Source: an uncultured Bacteroidales bacterium (GTDB lineage Bacteria; Bacteroidota; Bacteroidia; Bacteroidales; Bacteroidaceae). From it: a DNA stretch of 31,538 nt. This document shows positions 15,267 through 23,057 of the stretch, piece after piece. Position 1 is the first letter of the stretch. Every line of letters starts with the position of its first letter. A program made the position numbers and the translations under genes. The stretch is taken from the NCBI GenBank assembly GCA_937906165.1, contig CALCYA010000112.1:1-31538 (forward strand), given 5' to 3'. Below the pieces are notes generated by a model. It was not told where the DNA came from. It saw nothing but the letters and a program-made list of their open reading frames with translations, and made no database searches.

Positions 15267-15644
15267 ATGGAAATTACAGGTAAAATCATTGCAGTGCTGC
15301 CCGAGAGAGGTGGCGTATCAAAGACAGGAAACGAGTGGAAAATGCAGGAATACGTGCTTGAGACACATGAGCAGTACCCAAAGAAGATCTGCTTCAACGT
15401 ATTCGGTGCAGACAAGATAGCACAGTTCAACATCCAGGGCGGCGATGAGTTGACAGTATCATTCGACATCAACGCACGCGAATATAACGGCCGCTGGTAC
15501 AACGACATCCGTGCATGGAGAGTCGAAAGAGGTACAGCAGCACCGGCAGCAGCTCCAATGGACATGCCGGTAATCAACGCCCCGAAGGTTGAGGTCCCCG
15601 ACTTCAGCAAGGATGCCAACGACCCTGACGAGTTGCCATTCTGA
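15267..15644 (+). CDS. DUF3127 SSB-like protein with acidic C-terminal tip
   Basis: This is a 125-residue protein starting MEITGKIIAVLPE. It matches the DUF3127 family, a Bacteroidetes group related to the OB-fold of single-stranded DNA-binding protein. The OB-like part spans about 1-93 (VSFDINAREYNGRWYNDIRAW is its last strand region). A proline/alanine-rich linker follows, then the tail DPDELPF at 119-125. That tail closely resembles the acidic SSB tip (DDDIPF in E. coli) that recruits PriA, RecQ, RecO and other partners. The gene diverges from dnaN across 167 bases, consistent with a role in DNA replication or repair. Function is inferred; a canonical Ssb is presumably encoded elsewhere. 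Confidence 0.83.
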   Translation: MEITGKIIAVLPERGGVSKTGNEWKMQEYVLETHEQYPKKICFNVFGADKIAQFNIQGGDELTVSFDINAREYNGRWYNDIRAWRVERGTAAPAAAPMDMPVINAPKVEVPDFSKDANDPDELPF

Positions 15645-15671
15645 TATTGTAAAACATATTTACTACATAAC

Positions 15672-15713
15672 AAGCAATAGCGGGTTGTCAAAATTGACAA
15701 CCCGCTATTGCTT
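15672..15713. terminator. Bidirectional terminator between the SSB-like gene and rho
   Basis: A perfect 20-bp inverted repeat (arms 15672-15691 and 15694-15713) with a GC core of AGCGGGTTGTCAA closes around two to four bases. It sits between convergent genes; the plus-strand 3' side ends in TT and the minus-strand side in short T stretches. Confidence 0.8.
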
Positions 15714-15750
15714 TATCCATAATCAGCGATACAACTTTCAAGATACCATA

Positions 15751-17730
15751 TCACGAATTCATGCTCATGAGGAACTCCTCGTTGTCCTTTGTACGTTCGA
15801 GTCTGTCCTTCAGGAACTCCATTGCCTCCATAGGTGTCATATCCGCCAAATGCTTGCGCAGAATCCACATACGGTCAAGTGTCTGACGGTCATGCAACAG
15901 ATCATCGCGACGTGTAGAAGACGCTATGATGTTCACAGCAGGGAAAACACGCTTGTTGGCAAGTGAACGGTCGAGCTGGAGCTCCATATTGCCGGTACCC
16001 TTGAACTCCTCGAAAATCACCTCATCCATCTTTGAACCGGTATCAATGAGTGCTGTAGCAATGATTGTCAGCGAACCACCGTTCTCGATGTTACGCGCTG
16101 CACCGAAGAAACGCTTCGGCTTGTGAAGGGCATTGGCATCCACACCGCCCGAAAGCACCTTGCCCGATGCAGGAGATACTGTATTATAAGCACGTGCGAG
16201 ACGGGTGATAGAGTCAAGAAAAATTACCACATCGTGACCACATTCAACCATGCGTTTTGCACGCTCGAGCACTATTCCGGCAATCTTCACATGACGCTCG
16301 GCCGGCTCATCGAATGTAGATGCAATAACCTCGGCATTCACCGAGCGCGCCATATCCGTAACCTCCTCAGGGCGCTCATCAATGAGCAGCATAATCATAT
16401 AAGCCTCTGGGTGATTTGCTGCAATGGCATTGGCAATATCCTTGAGCAACATTGTCTTACCGGTCTTTGGCTGTGCCACGATAAGGCCACGCTGTCCTTT
16501 ACCGATTGGAGAAAAGAGGTCTACGACACGGGCCGACAGGCTGTCGTTGTTACCGCTGCAAAGAGTGAATTTCTCTTCTGGGAAAAGCGGAGTAAGGTTA
16601 TCGAACGACACGCGGTCACGTACAAGTTCGGGCGATGCACCATTGATGCGGTTCACCTTTACCAACGGGAAATATTTCTCACCTGCCGATGCAGGGCGTA
16701 TTATACCTTCTACCACATCGCCGGTCTTGAGACCATAAAGCTTTATCTGCGACTGTGACACATAGACATCATCGGGTGATGCAAGATAGTTATAATCGGA
16801 CGAGCGCAAGAAACCATAGTTGTCTGGCATTATCTCAAGCACACCCTCCACCCTGAGCACATCGGCAAAGTCATACTGCTGCTTTACGGGAGCCGGTTCC
16901 TCATTATTCTCCTGACGACGCTGGCCACGCTGGTTACGCTCATTGCGTTTCTGTTCCTTGTTGCTCTTGTCGAATTTGCCCACAAGTTCCGATGGCAACT
17001 GCACAGACTCACTTGGAAGATCCTCTATTGCCACAAAAGCCTCGCCTTGGCTCTCCTGCACACTGTTCTCTGCAGGAATCTCGACAGCCTCAACAACCTC
17101 CGCTGGTTTTTCAGCCTCTTTTTTGGGCTTACGGCCACGTTTCTTTGGAGCCGGCACCTCTGTTACAGCATCATCTGCCTTATCCACAGCCGGAGCCTCC
17201 ATAGCCTCTGTCGTAACAGCCTCGACTTTTACAGGCTCAACAGCAGCTTCCTGTGCCGCTGCATTCTTTGGTTTGCGGCCACGTTTCTTTGGAGCTGGAG
17301 TTTCGGCAACCTTCTCTGCTGCGGGAACTTCCGCTGTTTTTTTCGCCACAGGCACCTCTACAATCGGAGCAACAGTATTCTCTGCCACAACAGGTTCATT
17401 CTTTGGAGCTTCAGCTTTTGGAGCAGCTGCCTGCTCCTTCTTGGCCTCGTTCTTATCCAACTTCACCGCCTTGTCACCGGTAGCTGTGTAAACCTTGCTT
17501 GGAGCATCGTTGTGTATACGGTGACGACGATGCTCACGACGGTTCATCCTGTTCTCTTCCTTTACTACAGCAGGTGCACCTGCCTTGCTGTTCTGCATAG
17601 CCTGGCCGTCAAGTATACGATAAATCAACGAATCACGGTCGAGCGACTTGATTCCCTTGATACCCAGTTCTTGAGCTATAGACTGCAAATCGGCAATCTC
17701 CTTGCTCCTCAATTGTTCTATATGATACAT
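15751..17730 (-). CDS. rho: Transcription termination factor Rho with large disordered insertion
   Basis: Rho is a hexameric RNA-dependent ATPase that ends transcription. At 659 residues this protein is about 240 longer than E. coli Rho. The N-terminal Rho_N helices (about 1-45) are separated from the OB RNA-binding domain (about 290-365, VEGVLEIMPDNYGFLRS) by roughly 240 low-complexity residues. The ATPase core is intact: P-loop AQPKTGKT ending at T426, FLDSITRLARAYN as Walker B, and the ring-motif region SGGVDANALHKPKRFFGAARN. The insertion is rich in Ala, Glu, Lys, Pro and Val. It holds two copies of PAPKKRGRKPK (145-155, 193-203) and a basic Arg/Asn/Gln-rich tail (255-275). Such insertions are known in Bacteroidetes Rho; in B. 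thetaiotaomicron the region has been linked to phase separation. A promoter lies about 130 bases upstream. Confidence 0.96.
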   Translation of the reverse strand: MYHIEQLRSKEIADLQSIAQELGIKGIKSLDRDSLIYRILDGQAMQNSKAGAPAVVKEENRMNRREHRRHRIHNDAPSKVYTATGDKAVKLDKNEAKKEQAAAPKAEAPKNEPVVAENTVAPIVEVPVAKKTAEVPAAEKVAETPAPKKRGRKPKNAAAQEAAVEPVKVEAVTTEAMEAPAVDKADDAVTEVPAPKKRGRKPKKEAEKPAEVVEAVEIPAENSVQESQGEAFVAIEDLPSESVQLPSELVGKFDKSNKEQKRNERNQRGQRRQENNEEPAPVKQQYDFADVLRVEGVLEIMPDNYGFLRSSDYNYLASPDDVYVSQSQIKLYGLKTGDVVEGIIRPASAGEKYFPLVKVNRINGASPELVRDRVSFDNLTPLFPEEKFTLCSGNNDSLSARVVDLFSPIGKGQRGLIVAQPKTGKTMLLKDIANAIAANHPEAYMIMLLIDERPEEVTDMARSVNAEVIASTFDEPAERHVKIAGIVLERAKRMVECGHDVVIFLDSITRLARAYNTVSPASGKVLSGGVDANALHKPKRFFGAARNIENGGSLTIIATALIDTGSKMDEVIFEEFKGTGNMELQLDRSLANKRVFPAVNIIASSTRRDDLLHDRQTLDRMWILRKHLADMTPMEAMEFLKDRLERTKDNEEFLMSMNS

Positions 17731-17856
17731 AAGTTTGAATATGGCACACTACATCCAACAAAGGCGAATGTCCACAAATTGAAATCTATAAAGATTAATG
17801 AATTATTTTATCGGAAAACGCAAAGGAAAGACTCCCTTGCCCACTGTATTACAATG

Positions 17857-17864
17857 CAAAGATA
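17857..17864 (-). promoter_or_regulatory. Putative -7 element of rho
   Basis: A perfect TATCTTTG is read on the minus strand. The nearest TTTG upstream (17893-17890) is 25 bases away, wider than typical. If used, it gives rho a leader of about 120 bases, long enough for autoregulation of the kind known for rho in other bacteria (inference). Confidence 0.42.
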
Positions 17865-17941
17865 ACGGTTTTGTTTAAAAATGTATGCACAAATTGCCAT
17901 TTTTTTACATTTTCGCACTCTATTTAGCTATATTTATATGT

Positions 17942-17984
17942 AAAAACTTTGACTGCGGGGAGAAATTACGCCCCACAGCCAAAG
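17942..17984 (-). terminator. Terminator of engB
   Basis: On the minus strand CTTTGGCTGTGGGG (17984-17971) pairs with CCCCGCAGTCAAAG (17960-17947), with two single mismatches and a 10-base loop. It is followed by TTTTT (17946-17942). It lies 24 bases after the engB stop and isolates engB from rho. Confidence 0.7.
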
Positions 17985-18007
17985 TATACAAGAAACCGGC
18001 AAACCGG

Positions 18008-18610
18008 TTACATTCCGTTGATTTCGTTTATATATTGAAGCACCTCGTCGCGCCCCACAGCACTTTCCGACGAGGTGATGAAGACCGGCGGCAACTCCTC
18101 CCACTCCTCAAGGAGGCGTTTCTTGTATGCCGCCACATTGCTTGCAAGAGCCGTTTTTGTAAGTTTGTCGGCTTTGGTAAAGATTATCGAGAACGGGACA
18201 CCGTTCTCTCCTAACCAGGTGATGAATTCAAGATCTATTTTCTGCGGTTCGTGACGGCAATCGATAAGTACAAACAACAGTGTCATCTGTTCACGGTCGA
18301 GTATATAACTTGATATTATCTCCTGCAGTTTCTCACTCTGCGATTTGCTGCGCTTCGCATAGCCATAGCCTGGAAGGTCAACAAGATACCACTCATTATT
18401 TATAATGAAATGGTTTATAAGCAGTGTCTTACCAGGGGTTGCAGATGTCATTGCCAACTTTCTGCGCCCTGTAAGCATATTTATAAGACTTGATTTTCCC
18501 ACGTTCGAACGTCCTATGAATGCATATTCCGGCTTCCCATCCTGTGGACACTTGCGCACATCACTGTTGCTTATCACAAACTCCGCGCTCTTTATTACTG
18601 GCTTGTTCAT
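18008..18610 (-). CDS. engB: Ribosome biogenesis GTPase EngB/YihA/YsxC
   Basis: EngB is an essential TRAFAC-class GTPase needed for late assembly of the 50S ribosomal subunit. The 201-residue protein has G1 GRSNVGKS, G2 around TPGKT, G3 DLPGYGYAK and G4 TKADK, with the family hallmark SAEFVISNSDVRKCP at the N-terminus. I chose ATG 18610 (MNKPVIKSAEF). The frame extends to a TTG at 18646, but that lies against the predicted -7 element, and the added residues are not family-like. It is transcribed alone between its own promoter and terminator. Confidence 0.95.
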   Translation of the reverse strand: MNKPVIKSAEFVISNSDVRKCPQDGKPEYAFIGRSNVGKSSLINMLTGRRKLAMTSATPGKTLLINHFIINNEWYLVDLPGYGYAKRSKSQSEKLQEIISSYILDREQMTLLFVLIDCRHEPQKIDLEFITWLGENGVPFSIIFTKADKLTKTALASNVAAYKKRLLEEWEELPPVFITSSESAVGRDEVLQYINEINGM

Positions 18611-18635
18611 CTTTACATTTACATATATTTTAATG

Positions 18636-18667
18636 CGAAGATACAACGATAATCAAAAAAACACAAG
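18636..18667 (-). promoter_or_regulatory. Putative promoter of engB
   Basis: Minus-strand TATCTTCG (18643-18636) matches the -7 consensus at seven of eight positions. CTTG (18667-18664) lies 20 bases upstream in the -33 position. Transcription would start near 18630, 20 bases before the ATG. Confidence 0.45.
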
Positions 18668-18739
18668 TCCCGACAACCAAACAGAGCTGTAGAATTGAAA
18701 AAATATCACTATCTTGCACGGCAAATATACATTGGCAAG

Positions 18740-20425
18740 ATGCAGCACCGCAACACATTTGTAATTTCCCGTGCATTGAGGAATTTCCTTAGTGCATCGA
18801 TAATGACCTCACTCGCAGGACAGCTTGCGGTGACTACCGACGCCGTCATTGTGAGCCACATGATTGGCCCCGATGCAATATCCGCGATAAATGTGGTCAT
18901 GCCGTTGACCATGCTTTTCAGTTGCGCAAGTATACTGATTGGCCTGGGCGCAGGAATCCTTATCGCCCGCGCCATAGGCAACCACGACAACAAGCGCATA
19001 TGCCGGATATTCACGACCTCGCTCATCCTGCTAACCATTGCGGGAGTAGCCGTATCGGCCCTGACATACTTCAATTGCGGCACAATCATAGGTGCAATAT
19101 GCGACAACCCGCGTATTGCCCCGCTCGCGCTTGAATATGCCGAGGTGACAACCGCCGGTGCATTCTTCCTTATCCTTTCCAACGGAATAAACTATTTCGT
19201 AAGCACCGACGGCAGCCCCTCACTTGTTGCAAAAGGTGTCGTAACCGCCTCCATTGCCAACATATTGCTCGATATCTTTTTTGTGCATCTGTGGGGTATC
19301 TCCGGCTCGGCACTGGCAACCGTCGCACATTACGTAATCACATTGCTTATTGTATCGACACATTTTTTCAAAAAGAGCAGTTCATACCGCCTTGTAAATC
19401 CACTTAAAGGAATTGGCGGGTACATTGCGCGCAACATCTACGAAGGTTTGCCTCTCATGCTCGGCAACCTCATCCTCGGCAGTGCCGTATTCATCATAAA
19501 CAGCATGATACTTGGAGCGGCAGGAGCCGACGGCATGTACATCTGGACCGTGTGCCTGCAGGTACTGATGATAACGTTTGTGGTACTCAACGGAGTGGGC
19601 AACGCAATGCTCTCCATTGGCGGCGTGCTTGTCGGCGAGAAGGACTACCGCGGAGTACGTATTCTCACAATACTCTCTATAAAGCTCGTATGCGGGGTGC
19701 TTGCGCTCTTCGTGCTGTTTGTGCTGCTGTTCCCCGAGGCACTCGCCTATATGTTCGGTGCAGACACAGACGGGATGAACGTAGAAGTAAATGCACCATT
19801 GCGCATATTCTCACTGTTGCTGATACCATTTGCCGTTACGCTGATAATGCGTTTCCTGTTCCAGATTCTTGAATACCGTGTATTGAGTCTTGCACTCTCC
19901 GTGGGGCAGCTGGTAGGCATTATAATATCCCTGTGGCTCTTCATAGAATTTAACCCCGAAGACCTGTGGTGGAGTTTCCCAGTGTCGGCAGTATTGCTTA
20001 TACTGTTCCAATTTGGTGCCACCTATGCGATGAGCCTGAAAAAGAGAGGCATATCACCGGTAACCCTTATACCGCACGATTCTACGATTGCAGACTCAAC
20101 AAGTTTCTCGTCCGGATATAGCGAAGATAGCATTCTGAACGCCATTGAAGAGATAAAGAGATTTCTTGGACTGCATGGTATCCCCAAAGAAAGTGTCGAT
20201 AAAAACGTACATTATTGCTGCAAAGCGATGAACGAACTGCTAAAATACACCGACAAAGGCAAACGCAGTTTCGACATACACATACGCATTGCAGGAGAAG
20301 AGATACACACGGTACTTCGCGACGCTGGCAAGCGTATAACCATTCTGCTGCCCGAAGATGGGAACACTCCAAACATAGAACAAAAATATATGTACGGGCA
20401 GAATGTGATTTTCATAAAGGCATGA
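18740..20425 (+). CDS. MATE-family efflux transporter with C-terminal GHKL-like domain
   Basis: This is a 561-residue inner-membrane protein. Residues 1 to about 445 form twelve hydrophobic segments of the MATE fold (for example GQLAVTTDAVIVSHMIGPDAI, then LGAGILIARAIG), which export drugs or metabolites using H+ or Na+ gradients. The substrate is unknown. About 115 extra residues follow. They resemble a small HATPase_c/RsbW-type domain: CCKAMNELLKY sits where the N-box helix would be, HTVLRDAGKR where the DxG box would be, and MYGQNVIFIKA resembles the usual last strand of such domains. The G-box is degenerate, so ATP binding is uncertain. The start is ATG 18740; a TTG at 18695 would only add non-conserved residues. 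The gene diverges from engB and converges with the TonB receptor gene. Confidence 0.88.
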   Translation: MQHRNTFVISRALRNFLSASIMTSLAGQLAVTTDAVIVSHMIGPDAISAINVVMPLTMLFSCASILIGLGAGILIARAIGNHDNKRICRIFTTSLILLTIAGVAVSALTYFNCGTIIGAICDNPRIAPLALEYAEVTTAGAFFLILSNGINYFVSTDGSPSLVAKGVVTASIANILLDIFFVHLWGISGSALATVAHYVITLLIVSTHFFKKSSSYRLVNPLKGIGGYIARNIYEGLPLMLGNLILGSAVFIINSMILGAAGADGMYIWTVCLQVLMITFVVLNGVGNAMLSIGGVLVGEKDYRGVRILTILSIKLVCGVLALFVLFVLLFPEALAYMFGADTDGMNVEVNAPLRIFSLLLIPFAVTLIMRFLFQILEYRVLSLALSVGQLVGIIISLWLFIEFNPEDLWWSFPVSAVLLILFQFGATYAMSLKKRGISPVTLIPHDSTIADSTSFSSGYSEDSILNAIEEIKRFLGLHGIPKESVDKNVHYCCKAMNELLKYTDKGKRSFDIHIRIAGEEIHTVLRDAGKRITILLPEDGNTPNIEQKYMYGQNVIFIKA

Positions 20426-20430
20426 CAATG

Positions 20431-20482
20431 CAGTAATACACAGCAAAGGCGGCCAAGAGGCCGCCTTTGCTGTGTATTACTG
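20431..20482. terminator. Bidirectional terminator between the MATE and TonB receptor genes
   Basis: A perfect 24-bp stem (arms 20431-20454 and 20459-20482) with the loop AAGA and a core of AGGCGGCC lies six bases after the MATE stop. It overlaps the stop codon of the minus-strand receptor gene. Confidence 0.85.
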
Positions 20483-22780
20483 TGTAATTTTGATTCCCAC
20501 AAAGAATGTCCTCGGCTGCGTAGGACCATAGAAATATCCCGAGTCGCGGAACTCACCTTTGTCAAGGTCCTTCTGGAAGCTGTCAAGGATATTCTGTACC
20601 CCGGCATTGACCTCAAGATTTATATGGTCGTGCAATACAAAGGTATATGCAGTCTTGAAGTTCAGGTCAAAGAAGTCGGGTGTTGTCTCCATGCAATCAT
20701 TTTCAATGTAACCTGCATAATGGGGTACAATCATGGAACCTGTATATGTACCCGAGAGCGAGAGGTCAAGACGTTTGAGCGGCGAAGACGTCAGCGTAAA
20801 ATAACCGTAATAGTCGGGAGTACGCATCATACGCTTTGTTGTGAGAGCCTCGCCGTCGACCTCAGTCCAAGCCTCAGCACTCTTGTAACGGCTCTGCTGT
20901 GCGGTAAAGCCCACCTGCAACGAGACATCCTTTCCGTGCGCAATCTTTGCATCGATGTTAGCACCATACACACGCGCGCCGTCACCGTTGCGTCGCTCCT
21001 TCATGGCAAAGCCGTCGGCGTTTGTACCCACATCCTCAAGAATGAAGACATTGTTCAGGTCGGTGTAGAAACCTTCCAGAAGTATATTTGCCTGCCAGTG
21101 ACCGAACTTTGTTGTCCAGTCGACAGAGCCGCTGAAACTGTTGGAACGTTCCTCCTTGAGATTGTCGGCAAGGGCAATCTGCACACCCTCACCTCCTACG
21201 GCCGTAACGTGCAGGTCCTCGTCATATGCCTGCGGTGCACGGAAGCCTGTTGAATAGGTCAGTCGCGCCTGGAAGTCACGGTTGGGTTTGAAAAGCAGGT
21301 TGACACGTGGGCTGAAGATAGGATTATCAATAAGGTTATGCTTGTCGAGACGCAGACCCACCAGCAACGAGAAGAGGTTCATATTCCACTCGTTCTGGGC
21401 AAAAGCACTTGCAATACGCACATTCTGCTTCATATCACGGTTGTAGCCGGTCATGATGTCGTGCAGTTTGTTCTCCTGATACTCGATACCACCGGTAAAG
21501 GTCGCCGGTGAAAAGAGGCAGTTATCCATGCTGCCGGTATATGTTGCACCGGTAATCCAGGTAAGGTCATCGGTCTTGCCGTATGCGTTAGGGTCGCGCT
21601 GTGCACCATAATAGCTGTTGCGGTCGACATGCTGTACCGATGCAAAAAGCGACAGCTTGTGCTTGTAGCCCAACCAACCGATGTCGTATGTTACACCTCC
21701 GCTGTTTATGACATGCTCTGTCTGCTCGGTAATGTCGCTCTCATGTGGCTGATAGTCAAATTTATTACCGCCACGGCGCAACTCGTTGGTAGTGTGGTAC
21801 TCAAGGCTCAGACGGCTGGTGTATGTCGGGCGGTAGAACGCACGCAAACCGAAAGTGTTGATATTCACCTTGCCGAGCTCCGAGAAGCCGTCACCGTCAT
21901 GGTCGTATGGGTTGCGGTTGCGGTAGTTCTCATAGAGCGCAATACCGTATTTGTTATCTTTGGACACCAATGACGCATTGGCACCTACACTCTGCTCCCA
22001 CGCATCGCCACCGTAGCAGGCGAGGTTGCTTGTCACAGAGAAAGAGTTGCTCACAGGATCCTTTGTGATGATATTTACAGTACCGCCCACAGCGTTGGCA
22101 CCGAAAAGTGCCGAACCGCCACCACGGACAACCTCCACACGCTCAATCATATTCACCGGAATCTGCTCAAGGCCATAGACACCGCTGAGCGCACTCACCA
22201 CAGGACGGCTATTGATAAGCACCTGAGAATAAGGACCTTCAAGACCGTTTATACGCACCTGCGGAAAACCGCAGTTCTGGCAGTTGTTCTCAACACGCAA
22301 ACCTGTGATATAATTGAGACTCTTTGCAAGGTCAAGAGAGTTCACAGCATCGAAAAGGTCCATAGAAGCCACCGACACAACCACAGGAGCATCCTTGCGG
22401 CTTATGACATTGCGGTTAGCCGACACGACAAGCTCATCCATAACAACATCCTCCGTCTTAAGTTTGAAGTGTATTACAGTTGTGAAATCCTTGCTCACGA
22501 CAACCTCCTTTGTCACGGTTGTGTAACCTACCGCCGACACGCGCAGATGATACTTGCCTGCCGCAAGATTGCGGAACTCGAACTGTCCCTCCTCATTGCT
22601 CACGGCACCGTCGCCCGTCTCCTCAATGTATATTGAGGCAAAAGGGATGTCCTCCTCCGTATCATACTCAATTACATGTCCCATAATCTTATTACCATCT
22701 TTTATCCCAATGTTGGCATAAGCAGTAAAAGAAAGAAGACTGAAAAGACTGATGAAAAAAAGTAAAAATTTCCTGTACAT
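20477..22780 (-). CDS. TonB-dependent outer-membrane receptor
   Basis: This is a 767-residue receptor that imports a nutrient across the outer membrane using TonB energy. It has a signal peptide (about 1-22, ending AYA), then a carboxypeptidase-regulatory-like beta domain (about 32-108) typical of Bacteroidetes. The plug (about 120-240) contains RINGLEGPYSQVLIN, IERVEVVRGGGSALFGANA and GGTVNIIT, and a 22-strand-type barrel runs to the end. The plug has a CxxC pair, C167 and C170, in NNCQNCGFPQ. The lone gene has no SusD partner, so a small ligand such as a metal complex, haem, siderophore or cobalamin is more likely than a glycan. The ligand cannot be named from sequence. It diverges from the C10 protease gene across 277 AT-rich bases. 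Confidence 0.92.
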   Translation of the reverse strand: MYRKFLLFFISLFSLLSFTAYANIGIKDGNKIMGHVIEYDTEEDIPFASIYIEETGDGAVSNEEGQFEFRNLAAGKYHLRVSAVGYTTVTKEVVVSKDFTTVIHFKLKTEDVVMDELVVSANRNVISRKDAPVVVSVASMDLFDAVNSLDLAKSLNYITGLRVENNCQNCGFPQVRINGLEGPYSQVLINSRPVVSALSGVYGLEQIPVNMIERVEVVRGGGSALFGANAVGGTVNIITKDPVSNSFSVTSNLACYGGDAWEQSVGANASLVSKDNKYGIALYENYRNRNPYDHDGDGFSELGKVNINTFGLRAFYRPTYTSRLSLEYHTTNELRRGGNKFDYQPHESDITEQTEHVINSGGVTYDIGWLGYKHKLSLFASVQHVDRNSYYGAQRDPNAYGKTDDLTWITGATYTGSMDNCLFSPATFTGGIEYQENKLHDIMTGYNRDMKQNVRIASAFAQNEWNMNLFSLLVGLRLDKHNLIDNPIFSPRVNLLFKPNRDFQARLTYSTGFRAPQAYDEDLHVTAVGGEGVQIALADNLKEERSNSFSGSVDWTTKFGHWQANILLEGFYTDLNNVFILEDVGTNADGFAMKERRNGDGARVYGANIDAKIAHGKDVSLQVGFTAQQSRYKSAEAWTEVDGEALTTKRMMRTPDYYGYFTLTSSPLKRLDLSLSGTYTGSMIVPHYAGYIENDCMETTPDFFDLNFKTAYTFVLHDHINLEVNAGVQNILDSFQKDLDKGEFRDSGYFYGPTQPRTFFVGIKITQ

Positions 22781-22817
22781 ATATTATAATTTTATCCTCC
22801 TTTTAACAAAAGACGTG

Positions 22818-22825
22818 CAAAATTA
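22818..22825 (-). promoter_or_regulatory. Putative -7 element of the TonB receptor gene
   Basis: TAATTTTG on the minus strand matches the -7 consensus perfectly and gives a leader of about 30 bases. No clear -33 element is seen at the usual distance, so activation by a regulator is possible. I found no recognisable Fur-like box. Confidence 0.35.
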
Positions 22826-22976
22826 TACAAAACAGTATTGCCGGGAAATAACAACATGTTGCCAAAAGCCACCGTTCACATAGTTGAATTAATTATTTTT
22901 TAATAAAGCATCTCAACATAAAAACATAAATAGTACTATATGAGCAATCGACTGCACAACATTTTGTAACAATTAT

Positions 22977-23008
22977 TTTGCATGCAATAACTTTTTGTCA
23001 TACTTTTG
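22977..23008 (+). promoter_or_regulatory. Promoter of the C10 protease gene
   Basis: TTTG (22977-22980) and TACTTTTG (23001-23008) are 20 bases apart, a full match to the consensus. The -33 element overlaps a perfect 10-base palindrome, TTGCATGCAA (22978-22987), which could be an operator. The predicted leader is about 44 bases. Confidence 0.65.
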
Positions 23009-23057
23009 TGAGTTACCTTAACAACATTGTATATTAACTTTACAAAAGCAACTTTAT

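Noticed and set aside
15134..15700. 188-codon frame opposite the SSB-like gene
   Set aside because: It covers the divergent promoter region and the terminator, and it is antisense to a recognisable gene.
16943..17865. Open frames opposite the rho insertion
   Set aside because: They mirror the biased codon use of the low-complexity Rho segment and give Ser/Phe/Leu-rich translations with no domain.
18611..18646. TTG start for engB
   Set aside because: It lies next to the likely -7 element, and the family-like sequence starts at the ATG at 18610.
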